DNA of 64,000 bases from positions 930,001 to 994,000 of the forward strand of contig JAHBZQ010000001.1 in assembly GCA_019635355.1 (NCBI GenBank). Reading direction: 5' to 3'. Under the pieces are notes generated by a model. That model did not search any database. It was not told where the DNA came from and saw only the letters and a program-made list of their open reading frames with translations. Source of the DNA: Rhizobacter sp. (GTDB taxonomy: Bacteria > Pseudomonadota > Gammaproteobacteria > Burkholderiales > Burkholderiaceae_C). A program made the translations under genes and the position numbers. Positions within the stretch are counted from its first letter, which is position 1, and each line of letters begins with the position of its first letter. Below are positions 20,730-28,902 of this stretch, one piece after another.

Positions 20730-22046
20730 TCAGTGGAACTGCTCTTCTTCCGTCGAGCCGGTCAGCGCCTTGACCGAGGACGAACCGCCCTGGATCACGG
20801 TGGTCACGTCGTCGAAGTAACCGGCGCCCACTTCCTGCTGGTGCGACACGAAGGTGTAGCCGCGCTCGCGGGCTGCGAATTCGGGCTCTTGCACCATTTC
20901 CGTGTAGTGCTTCATGCCTTCGCCGCGGGCATAGGCATGGGCGAACTGGAACGTGTTGTACCAGTTGATGTGGATGCCGGCCAGGGTGATGAACTGGTAC
21001 TTGTAGCCCAGGTCCGACAGCTTCTGCTGGAACTCGGCGATGGCCTTGTCGTCGAGGTTCTTCTTCCAGTTGAACGACGGCGAGCAGTTGTACGACAGCA
21101 GCTTGCCCGGGCACTTGGCGTGCACGGCTTGCGCGAATTCACGGGCGAAGCCGATGTCGGGCGTGCCGGTTTCGCACCACACCAGGTCGGCGTAGGGAGC
21201 GTAGGCGACACCGCGGCTGATGGCCTGCTCGAGGCCGTTCTTCACGCGGTAGAAGCCTTCTTGCGTGCGCTCGCCGGTCAGGAAGGGCTTGTCGTTCGCG
21301 TCGTGGTCGCTGGTGATCAGGTTGGCAGCTTCCGCGTCGGTACGGGCCAGCACGATGGTCGGCACGCCCATGACGTCGGCAGCGAAGCGGGCCGCGATCA
21401 GCTTCTCGCAGGCTTCTTGCGTCGGCACGAGCACCTTGCCGCCCATGTGGCCGCACTTCTTCACGGCGGCCAGCTGGTCTTCGAAGTGCACGCCAGCAGC
21501 GCCCGCGGCGATCATGTTCTTCATCAGCTCGAAGGCGTTCAGCACGCCGCCGAAACCGGCTTCCGCGTCAGCCACGATGGGCAGGAAGTAGTCGATGAAT
21601 TCCTTGTGGCCCGGGCCGATGCCGCGCGACCACTGGATCTCGTCAGCACGCTTGAAGGTGTTGTTGATGCGGCGAACCATGGTCGGCACCGAGTCGTAGG
21701 CGTACAGCGACTGGTCGGGGTACATGGTTTCCGAGGTGTTGCCGTCGGCGGCGACTTGCCAGCCCGACAGGTACACGGCCTCGAGGCCAGCCTTGGCCTG
21801 CTGCATGGCTTGACCGGCGGTGATGGCACCGAACGCGTTCACGTAGCCCTTCTTGGCGCCGCCGTTGACCTTGTCCCACAGCACTTCAGCGCCGCGCTTG
21901 GCCAGCGTGTACTCGGGCTGCAGGCTGCCGCGCAGGCGCACGACGTCAGCGGCGGTGTAACCGCGCTTCACGCCCTTCCAGCGGGGGTTGGTGGCCCAAT
22001 CCTTTTCAAGGGCGGCGATTTGTTGCTCACGGGTCAGGGTGGTCAT
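20730..22046 (-). CDS. aceA: Isocitrate lyase
   Basis: AceA splits isocitrate to succinate and glyoxylate, the first step of the glyoxylate shunt for growth on acetate or fatty acids. The 438-residue protein shows the catalytic loop KKCGHMGGK with Cys198, VADAEAGFGG for Mg2+ and substrate binding, and NCSPSFNW near the C-terminal third. It is the short bacterial form (E. coli 434). The start at 22046 is preceded by CTGGAG, 6 nt spacing. It is monocistronic, with its own terminator downstream and an AT-richer 410-bp regulatory region upstream containing a perfect palindrome. No malate synthase gene is nearby. Confidence 0.97.
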   Translation of the reverse strand: MTTLTREQQIAALEKDWATNPRWKGVKRGYTAADVVRLRGSLQPEYTLAKRGAEVLWDKVNGGAKKGYVNAFGAITAGQAMQQAKAGLEAVYLSGWQVAADGNTSETMYPDQSLYAYDSVPTMVRRINNTFKRADEIQWSRGIGPGHKEFIDYFLPIVADAEAGFGGVLNAFELMKNMIAAGAAGVHFEDQLAAVKKCGHMGGKVLVPTQEACEKLIAARFAADVMGVPTIVLARTDAEAANLITSDHDANDKPFLTGERTQEGFYRVKNGLEQAISRGVAYAPYADLVWCETGTPDIGFAREFAQAVHAKCPGKLLSYNCSPSFNWKKNLDDKAIAEFQQKLSDLGYKYQFITLAGIHINWYNTFQFAHAYARGEGMKHYTEMVQEPEFAARERGYTFVSHQQEVGAGYFDDVTTVIQGGSSSVKALTGSTEEEQFH

Positions 22047-22456
22047 GACGGACTCCAGAGGTTGAGAGAAAAACGAACGCGTCGGAAAACTGGAAGAAGG
22101 ATAGCGGCGCGTCACCATAAGGGGAAGACTTATGTCTTATATAAGACACGTTGTTGAAGTGAATTAAATCAACAACTTAAGTCATTAATTTCTGTATGCG
22201 GAATCGCTTCTTTCGATACGAGAGAAATTGCGGCAGCGCAACAACTTTAACTCTCATATTGTGAAAATACGATTCCTCGATGCGGAAAAGAATGCACAAC
22301 GATGATGGGGCTCAAATCGGAATCTCCGGCCTGCCTGACGGCACGGCGCGACAGTCGTAGGATCACTCGACGCCGGGCCATCGTTCATTTGCGAACCCTC
22401 CGCTCCGCCGCCCTTTGATTCAACCTACAAATCACACCCTCTGAGGAGAGCCCTCG
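22047..22456. promoter_or_regulatory. Divergent regulatory region between aceA and the putrescine block
   Basis: The longest gene-free stretch of the window (410 bp). Its middle (about 22130-22280) is markedly AT-richer than the surroundings. It holds a 16-bp perfect palindrome, a separate inverted repeat with 8-bp arms gttgttga/tcaacaac at 22150-22157 and 22169-22176, and TATATAAG on the minus strand that could serve as an aceA -10 element. The right third (22300-22456) leads to the aminotransferase gene, whose start at 22457 is preceded by GAGGAGAG. I find no small gene inside. Confidence 0.6.
22133..22148. promoter_or_regulatory. Perfect 16-bp palindrome, candidate operator of aceA
   Basis: tgtcttatataagaca reads identically on both strands, centred between 22140 and 22141 and 87 bp from the aceA start codon. 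A partial direct copy (cttat) lies just to its left. Its size and symmetry suit a dimeric helix-turn-helix regulator, for example of GntR type, but which regulator binds is not known. It overlaps the likely aceA promoter, suggesting repression. Confidence 0.6.
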
Positions 22457-23761
22457 ATGAACGACCAGCTCGCCGCGTACTGGATGCCCTTCACCGCCAA
22501 TCGGCAGTTCAAGCAAGCGCCGCGCCTCATCTCTCGCGCCGAGGGCATGCATTTCTGGACGCCCGAGGGCCGCCAGGTGCTCGACGGCGTGGCCGGCCTC
22601 TGGTGCGTGAACGCGGGGCATGCACGGCCGAAGATCGTGCAGGCCATCCAGGCACAAGCCGCCGAGATGGACTTTGCGCCCCCGTTCAACATGGGCCACC
22701 CCAAGCAGTTCGAATTGGCCGAGCGCCTGGTGAAGCTCACGCCGCCCGGGCTCAGCAAGGTCTTCTACACGAACTCGGGCTCCGAATCGGTCGACACCGC
22801 GCTCAAGATCGCCCTCGCCTACCACCGCGTGCGCGGTGAAGGCCAGCGCACCCGCCTCATCGGCCGCGAGCGTGGCTACCACGGGGTCAACTTCGGTGGC
22901 ATCTCGGTGGGCGGCATGGTGGCCAATCGCAAGATGTTCGGCGCGATGCTCGCGGGCGTCGACCACATCCGCCACACGCACGACGCGCGCAACCTCTTCA
23001 CCCGCGGCCAGCCCGAGCACGGTGCCGACCTGGCCGACGACCTGGAGCGCCTGGTTGCGCTGCACGACGCCTCGACCATCGCGGCCGTGATCGTCGAGCC
23101 CGTCGCCGGCTCCACCGGCGTGCTGATCCCGCCCAAGGGCTACCTCGAGCGGCTGCGCGCCATCTGCGACAAGCACGGCATCCTGCTGATCTTCGACGAG
23201 GTCATCACCGGCTTCGGCCGCCTCGGCTCGCCCTTCGCCGCCACGCACTTCGGCGTGACGCCCGACCTGATGACGGTGGCCAAGGGCCTCACCAACGGCT
23301 GTGTGCCGATGGGGGCCGTGTTCGCCAGCCAGAAGATCCACGATGCCTTCATGACCGGGCCCGAGCACCTGATCGAGTTCTTCCACGGCTACACCTACTC
23401 CGGCCACCCGCTCGCCTGCGCGGCCGCGCTCGGCACGCTCGACACCTACGCCGACGAAGGCCTGCTCACGCGCGGCGCCAAGGTGGCGAGCACCTTCGAG
23501 AACGCGGTGCACTCGCTGCGCGAGCACCCGAACGTAATCGACGTGCGCAACATCGGCCTCGTCGGCGGCATCGAGCTGAAGCCGATCGAGGGCCAGCCGG
23601 GCAAGCGTGCGTTCTCGGTCTTCCTCGACTGCTGGGAAAAGGGCGTGCTCATCCGCACCACCGGCGACACCATCGCGCTCTCGCCGCCGCTCATCATCGA
23701 GAACCAGCACATCGACCAGATCATCGGCACGATCTCCGATGCGTTGAAACGCGCCGCCTGA
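22457..23761 (+). CDS. Class III omega-amino acid:pyruvate aminotransferase
   Basis: The 434-residue PLP enzyme matches omega-amino acid (beta-alanine):pyruvate transaminases: LWCVNAGHARP (48-58), SGSESVDTALK, IFDEVITGFGR (245-255) and the PLP-binding Lys276 in MTVAKGLTNG. Such enzymes move the amino group of omega-amino acids or amines, for example beta-alanine, GABA or putrescine, to pyruvate. It starts the plus-strand polyamine block with GAGGAGAG upstream, and its stop is 7 bp before the oxidase gene. In context it could transaminate GABA or a polyamine-derived amine; substrate choice is inference. It is a different subgroup from the second aminotransferase at 27425. Confidence 0.9.
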   Translation: MNDQLAAYWMPFTANRQFKQAPRLISRAEGMHFWTPEGRQVLDGVAGLWCVNAGHARPKIVQAIQAQAAEMDFAPPFNMGHPKQFELAERLVKLTPPGLSKVFYTNSGSESVDTALKIALAYHRVRGEGQRTRLIGRERGYHGVNFGGISVGGMVANRKMFGAMLAGVDHIRHTHDARNLFTRGQPEHGADLADDLERLVALHDASTIAAVIVEPVAGSTGVLIPPKGYLERLRAICDKHGILLIFDEVITGFGRLGSPFAATHFGVTPDLMTVAKGLTNGCVPMGAVFASQKIHDAFMTGPEHLIEFFHGYTYSGHPLACAAALGTLDTYADEGLLTRGAKVASTFENAVHSLREHPNVIDVRNIGLVGGIELKPIEGQPGKRAFSVFLDCWEKGVLIRTTGDTIALSPPLIIENQHIDQIIGTISDALKRAA

Positions 23762-23768
23762 CGCTCGC

Positions 23769-25064
23769 GTGGTGGGCTTTCTCGCCACCGACCAGGCGCT
23801 GGCCCGCGATTCGTATTACGACGCGACGGTCTCCCGCCCCACGCCGCAGCCACCGCTGCAAGGCGATCTGGCGTGCGACGTGGCCATCGTCGGCGCCGGC
23901 CTCGCGGGCCTGTCGGCCGCCATCGAGCTGGCCGAACGCGGCTACCGCGTGGCCGTGCTCGAAGCGCGCCAGGTCGGCGCAGGCGCCTCGGGCCGCAACG
24001 GCGGCCAAGCCATCGCCGGGCTCGCCTGCGACCTCTCCACCATCGAAGCGCAGCTGGGCGATGCCGACGCAAGCATGGTGTGGCAGACGACGCTCGAAGC
24101 GCTCGACCTGATCGACCAACGCCGCGCCCGTTTCGGCATCGATTGCGAATGGCAGCCCGGCTACCTGAGCCTCGCCGTCAACGCACGCAAAGGCCGGGCC
24201 CTGCAAGGCTGGTTCGACGACATGCAGCGCCGCCACGGCTACGGCGCCAAGTGGATCCCTCCGGCCGAGATGCCGCGCTGGATCGACAGCCCCCGCTTCC
24301 ACAGCGGCTTCCATGACCCACGCTCGGGCCATCTCAACCCGCTCAAGTACACGCTCGGCCTCGCCCGCGCCGCCCGTGAGCTGGGCGTGCAGGTCCATGA
24401 GCAGACGCCCGTCACCCGCATCACGCCGGGCGCGACCGTGCGCCTGCACACGCCGCAGGGCGAAGTCCGAGCCGCACACGTGCTGCTTGCCGGCAACGTG
24501 TACCTGCAGGGCGTGGCACCGGCCCTCGCCCGCCGCATCATGCCGGTCGGGACCTACATCGTGGCCTCCGAGCCGCTCGATCGCGGCCTGCTGCAGCGCC
24601 TCATCCCCAGCCGGTCCGCGGTGTGCGACACCAACTTCGTGCTCGACTACTTCCGCCCCACGGCCGACCACCGCATGCTCTACGGCGGCCGGGTCAGCTA
24701 CAGCACCGCCACGCCGGCCAACCTGGCCGCCAGCATGCAGCAGCGCATGGCGCAGAGCTTCCCGCAGCTCGCCGGCGCGCGGGTGAGCCACGCCTGGGGC
24801 GGCTTCGTCGACATCACGATGAACCGCGCGCCCGATTTCGGGCGGCTGCACCCCAACGTGTACTACCTGCAAGGCTTCTCGGGGCACGGCGTGGCCCTCA
24901 CCGGGTTGGCAGGCCGGCTCGTCGCCGAATCCATCGCCGGCCAGGCCGAACGTTTCGACGTCTACGCGCGCCTCAAGCACCGCCCTTTCCCCGGGGGGCG
25001 CTGGCTGCGCACCCCGGCGCTCGTGCTCGGCATGGCGTACTACCGGCTGCGCGATCTGTTGTGA
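23769..25064 (+). CDS. puuB: FAD-dependent amine oxidoreductase, PuuB-like (gamma-glutamylputrescine oxidase)
   Basis: The 431-residue protein is a DAO-family flavoenzyme. It has the dinucleotide-binding GAGLAGL in CDVAIVGAGLAGLSAAIELAERG (about 37-60), VGAGASGRNGGQ, and the C-terminal FAD motif YYLQGFSGHGVALTGLAGRLVAE. It resembles E. coli PuuB, which oxidises gamma-glutamylputrescine to the aldehyde with release of ammonia and peroxide. The GTG start at 23769 lies 7 bp after the aminotransferase stop. Presence of PuuA, PuuC and PuuD homologues nearby supports the assignment; other amino acid or polyamine oxidases of the same fold are possible. Confidence 0.82.
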   Translation: MVGFLATDQALARDSYYDATVSRPTPQPPLQGDLACDVAIVGAGLAGLSAAIELAERGYRVAVLEARQVGAGASGRNGGQAIAGLACDLSTIEAQLGDADASMVWQTTLEALDLIDQRRARFGIDCEWQPGYLSLAVNARKGRALQGWFDDMQRRHGYGAKWIPPAEMPRWIDSPRFHSGFHDPRSGHLNPLKYTLGLARAARELGVQVHEQTPVTRITPGATVRLHTPQGEVRAAHVLLAGNVYLQGVAPALARRIMPVGTYIVASEPLDRGLLQRLIPSRSAVCDTNFVLDYFRPTADHRMLYGGRVSYSTATPANLAASMQQRMAQSFPQLAGARVSHAWGGFVDITMNRAPDFGRLHPNVYYLQGFSGHGVALTGLAGRLVAESIAGQAERFDVYARLKHRPFPGGRWLRTPALVLGMAYYRLRDLL

Positions 25065-25188
25065 CGAAGCCCATGCAACGCGCTTGCCGCAGTTGACTTC
25101 GCGCCGCAGCCGGGCAAACTGGTTGCAACCACATGGTCAACAGCAAGCCCAGTGCAAACCGGCCAAGAACCGGCATGCAGCAAGCCCA

Positions 25189-25980
25189 ATGAGCGCCCTT
25201 CCCGCTTCCGCGCCAGCCCGCAAGCCTGCGGTCCTGGTTCCCGCCTGCAACCGCATGGTGGGTCAACACCCCTTCCACATCGCTGGCAAGAAGTACATCG
25301 ACGCGATCCGGCTCGCCGGTTGCCTGCCGTTGATCGTGCCCTTCGTGCAATCGGACGAACTCGACGAGCTGCTCGACCATGCCGACGGCGTGCTGCTCAC
25401 CGGCTCGCCGTCGAACGTGCACCCCAGCCACTTCGGCGAAGACGTGTACGACCCGAGCCTCCCGCTCGACCAGGAGCGCGACGCCTGGACGCTGCCGATG
25501 ATCCCGCGCGCCCTGGCCCGCGGCATCCCGCTCTTCGCCATCTGCCGCGGTTTCCAGGAGGCCAACGTCGCGCTCGGCGGCAGCCTCTACCAGGCCGTGC
25601 AGGAAGTGCCGGGCCAGCGAGACCACCGCGGCATCACCGACAAGACACCCGAAGAGCAATACGACTTCGCGCACGAGGTGATCGTCGAAGCCGGGGGCGC
25701 GCTGGAGACCATCGTCGGCACGCGCGAATTCAAGGTCAACACTGCGCACGGCCAGGGCGTGAAACAACTCGCGCCCGGCCTGCGCGTCGAGGCTCGCGCA
25801 CCTGACGGGCTGGTCGAAGCCTTCTCGATGAACAACGCCCCGGGCTTCAACCTCTGCGTGCAGTGGCACCCCGAGTGGAAGGCCGCGAGCAACCCCATTT
25901 CCGTTCGCCTCTTCACCGCCTTCGGCGACGCCTGCCGCGCGTATCGAGATCGCCACAGGCAACCTGACCCGGACCGGTAG
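25189..25980 (+). CDS. puuD: Gamma-glutamyl-GABA hydrolase, PuuD-like class I amidotransferase
   Basis: The 263-residue peptidase C26 family protein has the nucleophile elbow FAICRGFQEANVALGG with Cys119 and the His/Glu pair in VQWHPEW. PuuD-type enzymes hydrolyse gamma-glutamyl-GABA to glutamate and GABA. The start at 25189 gives MSALPASAPARKPAVLVPAC; an earlier Met at 25084 would add 35 poorly conserved residues. A 124-bp gap separates it from puuB, so it may have its own promoter, although I find no convincing one. It precedes the glutamate-putrescine ligase by 66 bp. Confidence 0.88.
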   Translation: MSALPASAPARKPAVLVPACNRMVGQHPFHIAGKKYIDAIRLAGCLPLIVPFVQSDELDELLDHADGVLLTGSPSNVHPSHFGEDVYDPSLPLDQERDAWTLPMIPRALARGIPLFAICRGFQEANVALGGSLYQAVQEVPGQRDHRGITDKTPEEQYDFAHEVIVEAGGALETIVGTREFKVNTAHGQGVKQLAPGLRVEARAPDGLVEAFSMNNAPGFNLCVQWHPEWKAASNPISVRLFTAFGDACRAYRDRHRQPDPDR

Positions 25981-26046
25981 TTCAGCCCACGAGGCGACTC
26001 CCGCCGGTGCTGCCCGCCGGCGAACCGATCCGAAACAGGTGCCCTC

Positions 26047-27414
26047 ATGGTGGACAAGAACAACTTCAGCTTCAGCGACCTCGAACAGTGGCTCAACGAC
26101 CGCCGCGTGACCGAGATCGAGTGCCTCGTGCCTGACCTCACCGGCGTGGCGCGCGGCAAGATCCTGCCGCGCGAGAAATTCACCGAAGACCGCGGCATGC
26201 GGTTGCCCGAGGCCATCGTCGCCATCGGCGTGACGGGTGAGTTCCCCGACGAAGGCCCGTACTACGACGTCATCCACGCGACCGACCGCGACATGCACCT
26301 GCGCCCCGACCCGAGCACGGTGCGCATCGTGCCCTGGGCGGTGGACCCGACCGCGCAGGTGATCCACGACTGCTTCGACCGCGACGGCAACATGATTCCC
26401 TACGCCCCGCGCTCGGTGCTGCGCCGCATCTGCGACCTCTACGCGGCCGAAGGCTGGAACCCGGTGGTCGCGCCCGAGCTGGAGTTCTACCTCGTCGAGC
26501 GCAACTCCGACCCCAACACCCCGCTGCGCCCACCCAAGGGCCGCAGCGGCCGGGCCGAGACCTCGCGCCAGGCCTATTCCATCGACGCGGTGAACGAGTT
26601 CGACCCGCTCTTCGAAGACATCTACGCCTACTGCGAGCAGATGGAGCTCAACGTCGACACGCTCATCCACGAGGTGGGTGCCGGCCAGATGGAGATCAAC
26701 TTCTTCCACGACCACCCGCTCGGCCTGGCCGACGAGGTGTTCTTCTTCAAGCGCACCATCCGCGAGACGGCGCTGCGCCACGAGATGTATGCCACCTTCA
26801 TGGCCAAGCCGATGGCCAACGAGCCCGGCAGCGCGATGCACGTGCACCAGAGCGTGGTGCACTCGGGCAGCGGGCAGAACATCTTCAGCAACCCCGACGG
26901 CACCCCGAGCAAGGAGTTCTACTGGTACATCGGCGGCCTGCAGAAGTACACGCCGGCCGCGATGGCGCTCTTCGCACCCTACGTCAACTCGTACCGCCGG
27001 CTCGCACGCTCGATGTCGGCCCCGATCAACATCCAGTGGGGCACAGACAACCGCACGGTCGGCATTCGCTCGCCGGTGGCCACGCCGTCCGCACGCCGCA
27101 TCGAGAACCGCGTGATCGGCGCCGACGCCAACCCCTACGTCGCGCTGGCCGCCACGCTCGCCTGCGGCTACCTCGGCATGAAGAACCGCATCGAGCCCTC
27201 GCCCGAATGCAAGGGCGACGCCTACCTGTCCGAATACCAGCTGCCGCGATCGCTGAGCGAAGCACTCGGCTGGCTCAGCGACGAGAAAGACCTCCACGAC
27301 GTGCTCGGCAAGGAGTTCATCACCGTCTACTCCGAGATCAAGGAGATCGAGCACGACGAGTTCATGAAGGTGATCTCGCCCTGGGAGCGCGAACACCTGC
27401 TGCTGCACGTCTGA
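26047..27414 (+). CDS. puuA: Gamma-glutamylputrescine synthetase, GS-like (PuuA)
   Basis: The 455-residue glutamine-synthetase family enzyme has the GS metal and ATP motifs: PELEFYLVE, EVGAGQMEINF, AMHVHQSV (the HVHxS type replacing HLHxS) and NRTVGIRSP. The NRxxxIR-like motif and the lack of the GSI adenylylation-loop sequence fit PuuA/GlnA3-type ligases. PuuA joins glutamate to putrescine using ATP, the first step of the glutamylated pathway. Ten bp separate it from the aminotransferase downstream. Other polyamines or ethanolamine are possible substrates for relatives. Confidence 0.88.
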   Translation: MVDKNNFSFSDLEQWLNDRRVTEIECLVPDLTGVARGKILPREKFTEDRGMRLPEAIVAIGVTGEFPDEGPYYDVIHATDRDMHLRPDPSTVRIVPWAVDPTAQVIHDCFDRDGNMIPYAPRSVLRRICDLYAAEGWNPVVAPELEFYLVERNSDPNTPLRPPKGRSGRAETSRQAYSIDAVNEFDPLFEDIYAYCEQMELNVDTLIHEVGAGQMEINFFHDHPLGLADEVFFFKRTIRETALRHEMYATFMAKPMANEPGSAMHVHQSVVHSGSGQNIFSNPDGTPSKEFYWYIGGLQKYTPAAMALFAPYVNSYRRLARSMSAPINIQWGTDNRTVGIRSPVATPSARRIENRVIGADANPYVALAATLACGYLGMKNRIEPSPECKGDAYLSEYQLPRSLSEALGWLSDEKDLHDVLGKEFITVYSEIKEIEHDEFMKVISPWEREHLLLHV

Positions 27415-27424
27415 GGCCAACACC

Positions 27425-28801
27425 ATGACCACCAGAACCACGAAAGACTGGCAGGCCGCCGACGCCTCGCACTACCTCCACCCCTTCACCGACTTCAAGT
27501 CGCTGGCGGGCAAGGGCTCGCGCATCATCACCCGCGCCGACAACATCTACTTGTGGGACAGCGAAGGCCACAAGATCCTCGACGCGATGTCGGGCCTGTG
27601 GTGCGTGAACGTCGGCTACGGCCGCCGCGAGCTGATCGATGCCGCGACGAAGCAGCTCGAGACCCTGCCCTTCTACAACTCCTTCTTCCAGACCACCACG
27701 CCGCCGGCGATCGAGCTGGCCGAGCTGCTGGCCCAGGTGACGCCGCCGCAGTTCAAGCACGTGTTCTTCAGCGGCTCGGGCTCGGAAGGCAACGACACCA
27801 TCGTGCGCATGGTGCGCCGCTATTGGGACCTGAAAGGCCAGCCCGAGCGCCACGTCATCATCAGCCGCCACAACGCGTACCACGGCTCCACGATGGCCGG
27901 CGCCTCGCTGGGCGGCATGAGTGGCATGCACGAACAAGGCGGCTTGCCCATTCCCGGCATCGTGCACATCGAGCAGCCGTTCTGGTACGAGAGCGATCGC
28001 AGCCTGAGCCGCGACGAATTTGGCCTCAAGGCCGCCCGAGCCCTGGAAGCCAAGATCCAGGAGATCGGTGCCGATAAGGTGGCCGCCTTCATCGGTGAAC
28101 CAGTCCAAGGCGCCGGTGGCGTGATCGTGCCGCCCGCCACCTACTGGCCCGAGATCCAGCGCATCTGCGACAAGCACGGCATCCTGCTCGTGTCCGATGA
28201 GGTCATCACCGGCTTCGGCCGCACCGGCCAGTGGTTCGGCTGCGAGACCTTCGGCTACAAGCCCGACCTCATGACCTTCGCCAAGGGCGTGACCTCCGGC
28301 TACATCCCGCTCGGCGGTGTGATGGTGGGCGAGCGTGTGGCCAAGGTGCTCATCGAAGAAGGTGGCGAGTTCAACCACGGCTACACCTACTCCGGTCACC
28401 CCGTGGCCTGCGCGGTGGGCATTGCCAACATCCGGCTGATCCAGCGCGAGGGCCTGGTCGAGCGTGTGCGCACCGAGATCGGGCCCTACCTCGCCGAGAA
28501 GTTCGCCTCACTCGCCGAGCACCCGCTCGTGGGCGAAGTGCAGACCTGCGGAATGATGGGCGCACTGCAGCTCGTGAAAGACAAGGCCTCGGGCGAGATG
28601 TTCGACGGCAAGCTCGAAGTCGGCATGGTCTGCCGGGCGCATTGCTTCGGCAACGGGCTCATCATGCGCGCCGTCGGCGACCGCATGATCGTCGCGCCAC
28701 CGCTCGTGATGACCAAGGCGCAGATCGACGAGATGGCCGGCCTGATCCGCAAGTGTCTCGATCTGACGCAGCAGGAACTGCGACAACGCGGGTGGTGGTG
28801 A
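27425..28801 (+). CDS. spuC: Putrescine-pyruvate (SpuC-like) class III aminotransferase
   Basis: The 458-residue enzyme resembles Pseudomonas SpuC: YLHPFTDFKSLAGKGSRII at the N-terminus, GLWCVNVGYGR, SGSGSEGNDTIVR, LVSDEVITGFGRTGQWFG and PLP-binding Lys287 in MTFAKGVTSG. SpuC transaminates putrescine with pyruvate to 4-aminobutanal, giving a second route beside PuuA. It is linked to puuA with a 10-bp gap. The presence of both routes is common in pseudomonads; here they sit in the same unit. GABA-pyruvate activity is an alternative. Confidence 0.88.
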   Translation: MTTRTTKDWQAADASHYLHPFTDFKSLAGKGSRIITRADNIYLWDSEGHKILDAMSGLWCVNVGYGRRELIDAATKQLETLPFYNSFFQTTTPPAIELAELLAQVTPPQFKHVFFSGSGSEGNDTIVRMVRRYWDLKGQPERHVIISRHNAYHGSTMAGASLGGMSGMHEQGGLPIPGIVHIEQPFWYESDRSLSRDEFGLKAARALEAKIQEIGADKVAAFIGEPVQGAGGVIVPPATYWPEIQRICDKHGILLVSDEVITGFGRTGQWFGCETFGYKPDLMTFAKGVTSGYIPLGGVMVGERVAKVLIEEGGEFNHGYTYSGHPVACAVGIANIRLIQREGLVERVRTEIGPYLAEKFASLAEHPLVGEVQTCGMMGALQLVKDKASGEMFDGKLEVGMVCRAHCFGNGLIMRAVGDRMIVAPPLVMTKAQIDEMAGLIRKCLDLTQQELRQRGWW

Positions 28802-28817
28802 CCCAGACGACAACACG

Positions 28818-28832
28818 TGGCACGGGGTTTGC
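28818..28832 (+). promoter_or_regulatory. Sigma-54 (RpoN) -24/-12 promoter of the putrescine importer
   Basis: TGGCAC (28818-28823), then five bases and TTGC (28829-28832), match the sigma-54 consensus exactly, with the required GG and GC separated by 10 bases. It lies 17 bp after the spuC stop and 70 bp before the potF start, predicting a start site near 28844. No obvious NtrC-type site was found nearby, so the activator is unknown. Confidence 0.8.
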
Positions 28833-28902
28833 CTCTAGAGCCCCCTGTCGGCGCGCTGCCTAGACTCGCGCAGCGAAGAATCCCAACATCAAGGAGAGAG
28901 CG

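Noticed and set aside
25145..25180. Possible second sigma-54 site before puuD
   Set aside because: GG-N10-GC occurs (for example ggccaagaaccggc) but the -12 half lacks TTGC; in GC-rich DNA this pair is common by chance.
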